From positions 8,122,001-8,186,000 of the forward strand of contig NC_046679.1 in assembly GCF_009870125.1 (NCBI RefSeq): DNA of 64,000 nucleotides, read 5' to 3'. Below are positions 61,905 through 64,000 of the stretch, piece by piece. Source of the DNA: Drosophila pseudoobscura (Eukaryota; Arthropoda; Insecta; Diptera; Drosophilidae). Every line of letters starts with the position of its first letter. Positions within the stretch are counted from its first letter, which is position 1. The position numbers and the translations under genes were made by a program. The notes under the pieces were generated by a model. It worked only from the letters and a program-made list of their open reading frames with translations, ran no database searches and was not told where the DNA came from.

Positions 61905-62078
61905 TCAGGTAGAGAGGCTTCTGCTGCCGTCAGCAGTATTAGACTCAAAAAGATCAAAGAAGCTATCCCAATCGAAATCGTCCGTCATTAATAGTTGAAT
62001 AAGATGTCGACCGTTGTCTTGATGGTCCGCGCTCTCCGTCGTCGGTGTCGTCGTTATCGGGATTGGGATCAATATCAT
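61905..62078 (-). other. Unrecognised acidic ORF, possibly a decayed exon
   Basis: An ATG at 62,078 opens 57 codons on the minus strand, ending MTDDFDWDSFFDLFESN and a Ser/Thr tail. The acidic-aromatic stretch resembles a transactivation segment but matches no family I know. The overlapping frame to its 5' side (62,175-61,963) is also open and acidic (DIDPNPDNDDTDDGERG), so one real frame with a frameshift is possible. It lies among duplicated gene fragments. Confidence 0.3.
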
Positions 62079-62254
62079 TCGTTGTATTATTTTGAACTAA
62101 TAACTTGGTGTACACGTCCACCCAAATGATCGTTAATAATCTGTTTATATTCCTGTGTTTGTCTATATTCAGCAAGATTTTTTACTCTTTTTTCATTCAA
62201 AGTCCTAAATTCTCAAGCTGTCGTGAATTGCTTTCTGTCTTGCTGTGTATAATT

Positions 62255-62625
62255 TATAGATGGTGGAAAAGATTCTATAAAAGATTCTCGTCAATTGTGA
62301 TTTTATACTGACAAAAAACTAAAGCCTTTTTCTTCTTTGTTAGAAGGCAATGATCGTGGTATTTTCCCTAATACTGTGTGTTTATATTCTTTAGAAGCAA
62401 GTTGATAGAATGGGAAATGCGCGAGAAGCGGGACGAAGATATGCTCAAGCGTAACAAGGACACTATGCGTCGCCATCAGAGTGCGATGAAGACATGCATG
62501 GTGCGTCAAGGAGTATAAACGTTGTATCGCTGCTCGATCAGCAGGAGGGCTTCATCGGCAATGGCTGTGGCAGTGGTTTTTAGAGGTAAGACATAAACCA
62601 AAGGTAAATAATTGAGTGGTCTTAA
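62255..62625 (+). pseudogene. Truncated, frameshifted copy of nonA exon 3 with flanking intron
   Basis: This is a decayed tandem copy of nonA 59,395-59,915. The upstream part repeats intron sequence (GGTGGAAAAGATT, CTGACAAAAAACTA, CAATGATCGTGG, TTTTCCCTAATA). The exon copy runs from the retained acceptor AG at 62,393-62,394 to the retained donor after 62,585. It keeps GAATGGGAAATGCGCGAGAA, GGACACTATGCGTCGCCATC and CAGCAGGAGGGCTTC. It is 191 nt against 315 nt in the parent, with deletions near the start, in the middle and near the end, and so is out of frame. Because intron DNA was copied, this is a segmental duplication, not a retrocopy. No RRM-encoding copy is present. Confidence 0.88.
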
Positions 62626-62639
62626 ATGTTTAAATATTC

Positions 62640-62709
62640 TGTTGAGGCAGCCATTGGCACCGGTGGGACCGCCGTTCTGGTTGTTTGAGCCACCGATTCG
62701 TATATGCAT
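62640..62709 (-). other. Inverted Gly/Asn-rich coding-like fragment
   Basis: On the minus strand this piece reads GGSNNQNGGPTGANG, a composition like the NonA low-complexity regions but in opposite orientation to the neighbouring nonA copy. It is too short to assign. Confidence 0.3.
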
Positions 62710-62812
62710 AGTCTAGTTGAATACCATTGCAGCTGAATTTCATAAGAAATGGCTCAGTTTTGAACACGTTAATTTACTTCTCCTCGAACCTATCCAAAGG
62801 CAAGCAACAACT

Positions 62813-63513
62813 ATGGGAAGTGTATTCCGTTTGGATGCTGCTGGTTAAACCACACGATACCTACGATTGGTAGGTAAAACTTGCTTGCAACAATGAATAA
62901 TATCGGTACTCGATCTACTTACATGATTTATTCTCCTCCATTCTCTCTAGGTTTAAATGTGGAGACTGTAGAATACAAGAATATGAGATTTACAGTGTGG
63001 GATGTGGGCGGTCGAGAGCCATTGCATAGGCATTACTTTGCGAATGCACAGGTAAGTGCTTTGATTTGCTTCAATTCTCTGCAGATTCACTAATTGGCAT
63101 CCGTTTTGGTTCATTACAGACTCTTATCTCCGTCGTGGACAGCAACGACCGAGAGCGTGTCGATGAGACGAGACGAGAGAGGACTTGATGCGCATCCGAA
63201 AGAGCTCCGAGTTCTACTTTTATTTGCCAACAAAAAGGTGAGACGAAGCGAAGGTATACGGCACAGCACTCCTCCACTGCGGAAACTCCTCCTAGATGAT
63301 GACTTATTGTGAACTAAACTATGATTGTTCAAAGAGAATATCGTCGAGAATATTGCTTCCATTATCAAAAACCGTGATATAATCCTATCGTTTGTTTGGA
63401 TCGTTCTAGGATCTGCCAAATGCAATGAATGCTGTTGAAATTACGGTCTACAACTGGTACACGGAAACGATTATAAGAGAACCCAAACCAACTGCAAAAA
63501 ACACACTGCGTGA
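62813..63513 (+). pseudogene. Arf79F (Arf1)-like GTPase pseudogene with retained introns
   Basis: Arf1 is a membrane-recruited small GTPase. Four exon remnants are in order. Exon 1 (62,813 to about 62,868) reads MGSVF, LDAAG and a degraded TTIPTIG, with the sequence between internally deleted, so the GKTT P-loop is lost. Exon 2 (62,951-63,051) reads [20 protein letters not shown] and HRHYFANAQ. Exon 3 (63,120-63,237) has VVDSNDRERV, then two frame changes before LRVLLLFANKK. Exon 4 (from 63,411) gives DLPNAMNAVEIT and NWY before divergence. The wording DRER, NAMNA and NWY fits Arf79F better than Arf102F. GT-AG sites remain at the same phases, so this is a DNA-level copy. It lacks a functional nucleotide site. 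Confidence 0.88.
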
Positions 63514-63639
63514 ATGCTCTACACCTTTAAGTTCTCCAAAAAGTTTATTAAAAACGCTCTTGTGCTAATCAAGTTTAAAAATGTTCAAACTTGGAGCGCT
63601 TTATGAGCGTTATTAAAAATAATTTACTGTAGAATACAA

Positions 63640-63999
63640 CTATTTTTGACAAATGTAAAAATGTTTTTTCGAACAATCCAAATCGTTCATTCCATCTCTG
63701 GTCAGTTCTACACAATCTTCATTGCCCCTCCAGTTATCTGGGTATTGCCTCCATTTCAAGAAAGTGGCCTTCTGCCCAGTAGCACTCAACATATACTCCC
63801 CTTCTTTTTCAATATCATTAAAATCCAACCAGAATTGAAGAACGCCGGGTAGAGCCTTTGTCACTAAGTCGTACTCCTGCTGGTTCTGCGGGCTAGCCAA
63901 GTGGCTGTCCAGCTCTTGGCATCTATCCCGAGCATCTGTCCAGTTTAGTCTCTCGTTCATCACAAAATAATACAACTTTGAGCCAAGTTTCTCAAACGA
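63640..63999 (-). CDS. C-type lectin domain protein, 3' part (partial)
   Basis: Fly C-type lectins are mostly secreted sugar-binding proteins used in immunity or reproduction. The frame enters from the right edge (codon boundary at 63,999) and ends TAG at 63,640, encoding 119 residues of a C-type lectin domain; the start codon and signal peptide are off the window. It begins FEKLGSKLYYF, typical of fly lectin domains, then DARDRCQELDSHLAS, FWLDFND (the WIGL-like core), WRQYPDNW, GNEDCVEL, MNDLDC and FYICQK. The four expected cysteines are present. The calcium/sugar motif, usually EPN or QPD, reads YPD here, so calcium-dependent binding is doubtful. Which lectin paralogue it is cannot be told. 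Confidence 0.85.
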   Translation of the reverse strand, partial: SFEKLGSKLYYFVMNERLNWTDARDRCQELDSHLASPQNQQEYDLVTKALPGVLQFWLDFNDIEKEGEYMLSATGQKATFLKWRQYPDNWRGNEDCVELTRDGMNDLDCSKKHFYICQK

Positions 64000-64000
64000 A

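Noticed and set aside
1-64000. CRISPR arrays, bacterial operons, phage or plasmid features
   Set aside because: The sequence is animal nuclear DNA with introns; no spaced direct-repeat array or prokaryotic gene organisation is present.

Overview
The window is animal nuclear DNA from a Drosophila species. The genes have short GT-AG introns, AAAC/ACC-ATG start contexts, TATCGATA (DRE) and AACAGCTGTT promoter words, and proteins that read as close but not identical versions of D. melanogaster proteins. The NonA protein differs clearly from the melanogaster one in its Gly/Asn-rich N-terminus, so this is another species; an obscura-group fly is my guess and is not proven. Exon joins were made by eye from splice sites and frame.

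Region 1 (1-41,000) is mostly non-coding. The only convincing coding exon is on the minus strand at 13,721-14,250: the N-terminus of a Slp/RIM-type Rab effector, most likely bitesize (btsz). Its downstream exons would lie at lower coordinates or off the left edge. The rest looks like long introns and regulatory DNA with many simple repeats. Two transposon relics stand out: a 0.8 kb Helitron remnant (29,838 to about 30,611) and a 375 bp hAT-like MITE with an 8 bp target-site duplication (38,975-39,349).

Region 2 (about 41,260-61,000) is a compact housekeeping cluster. In order: a FAM20-family kinase (+), Rrp6 (-), TAMM41 (+), a GPALPP1-like protein (+), CycC (-), UQCR-C1/beta-MPP (+), Dph2 (-) and nonA (+). 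Rrp6/TAMM41, CycC/UQCR-C1 and Dph2/nonA are head-to-head pairs sharing short promoters. FAM20/Rrp6, GPALPP1/CycC and UQCR-C1/Dph2 are tail-to-tail. The products act in proteoglycan phosphorylation, nuclear RNA decay, cardiolipin precursor synthesis, Mediator control, respiration and mitochondrial import, diphthamide synthesis, and paraspeckle-type RNA binding.

Region 3 (61,000-64,000) is a graveyard of duplicated gene pieces: a hairpin-bearing repeat-like block, an unrecognised acidic ORF, a decayed copy of a nonA exon with its flanking introns, an intron-retaining Arf79F-like pseudogene with frameshifts, and the 3' part of a C-type lectin gene that runs off the right edge. The fragments are DNA-level copies rather than retrocopies, which makes this edge the most unusual part of the window.
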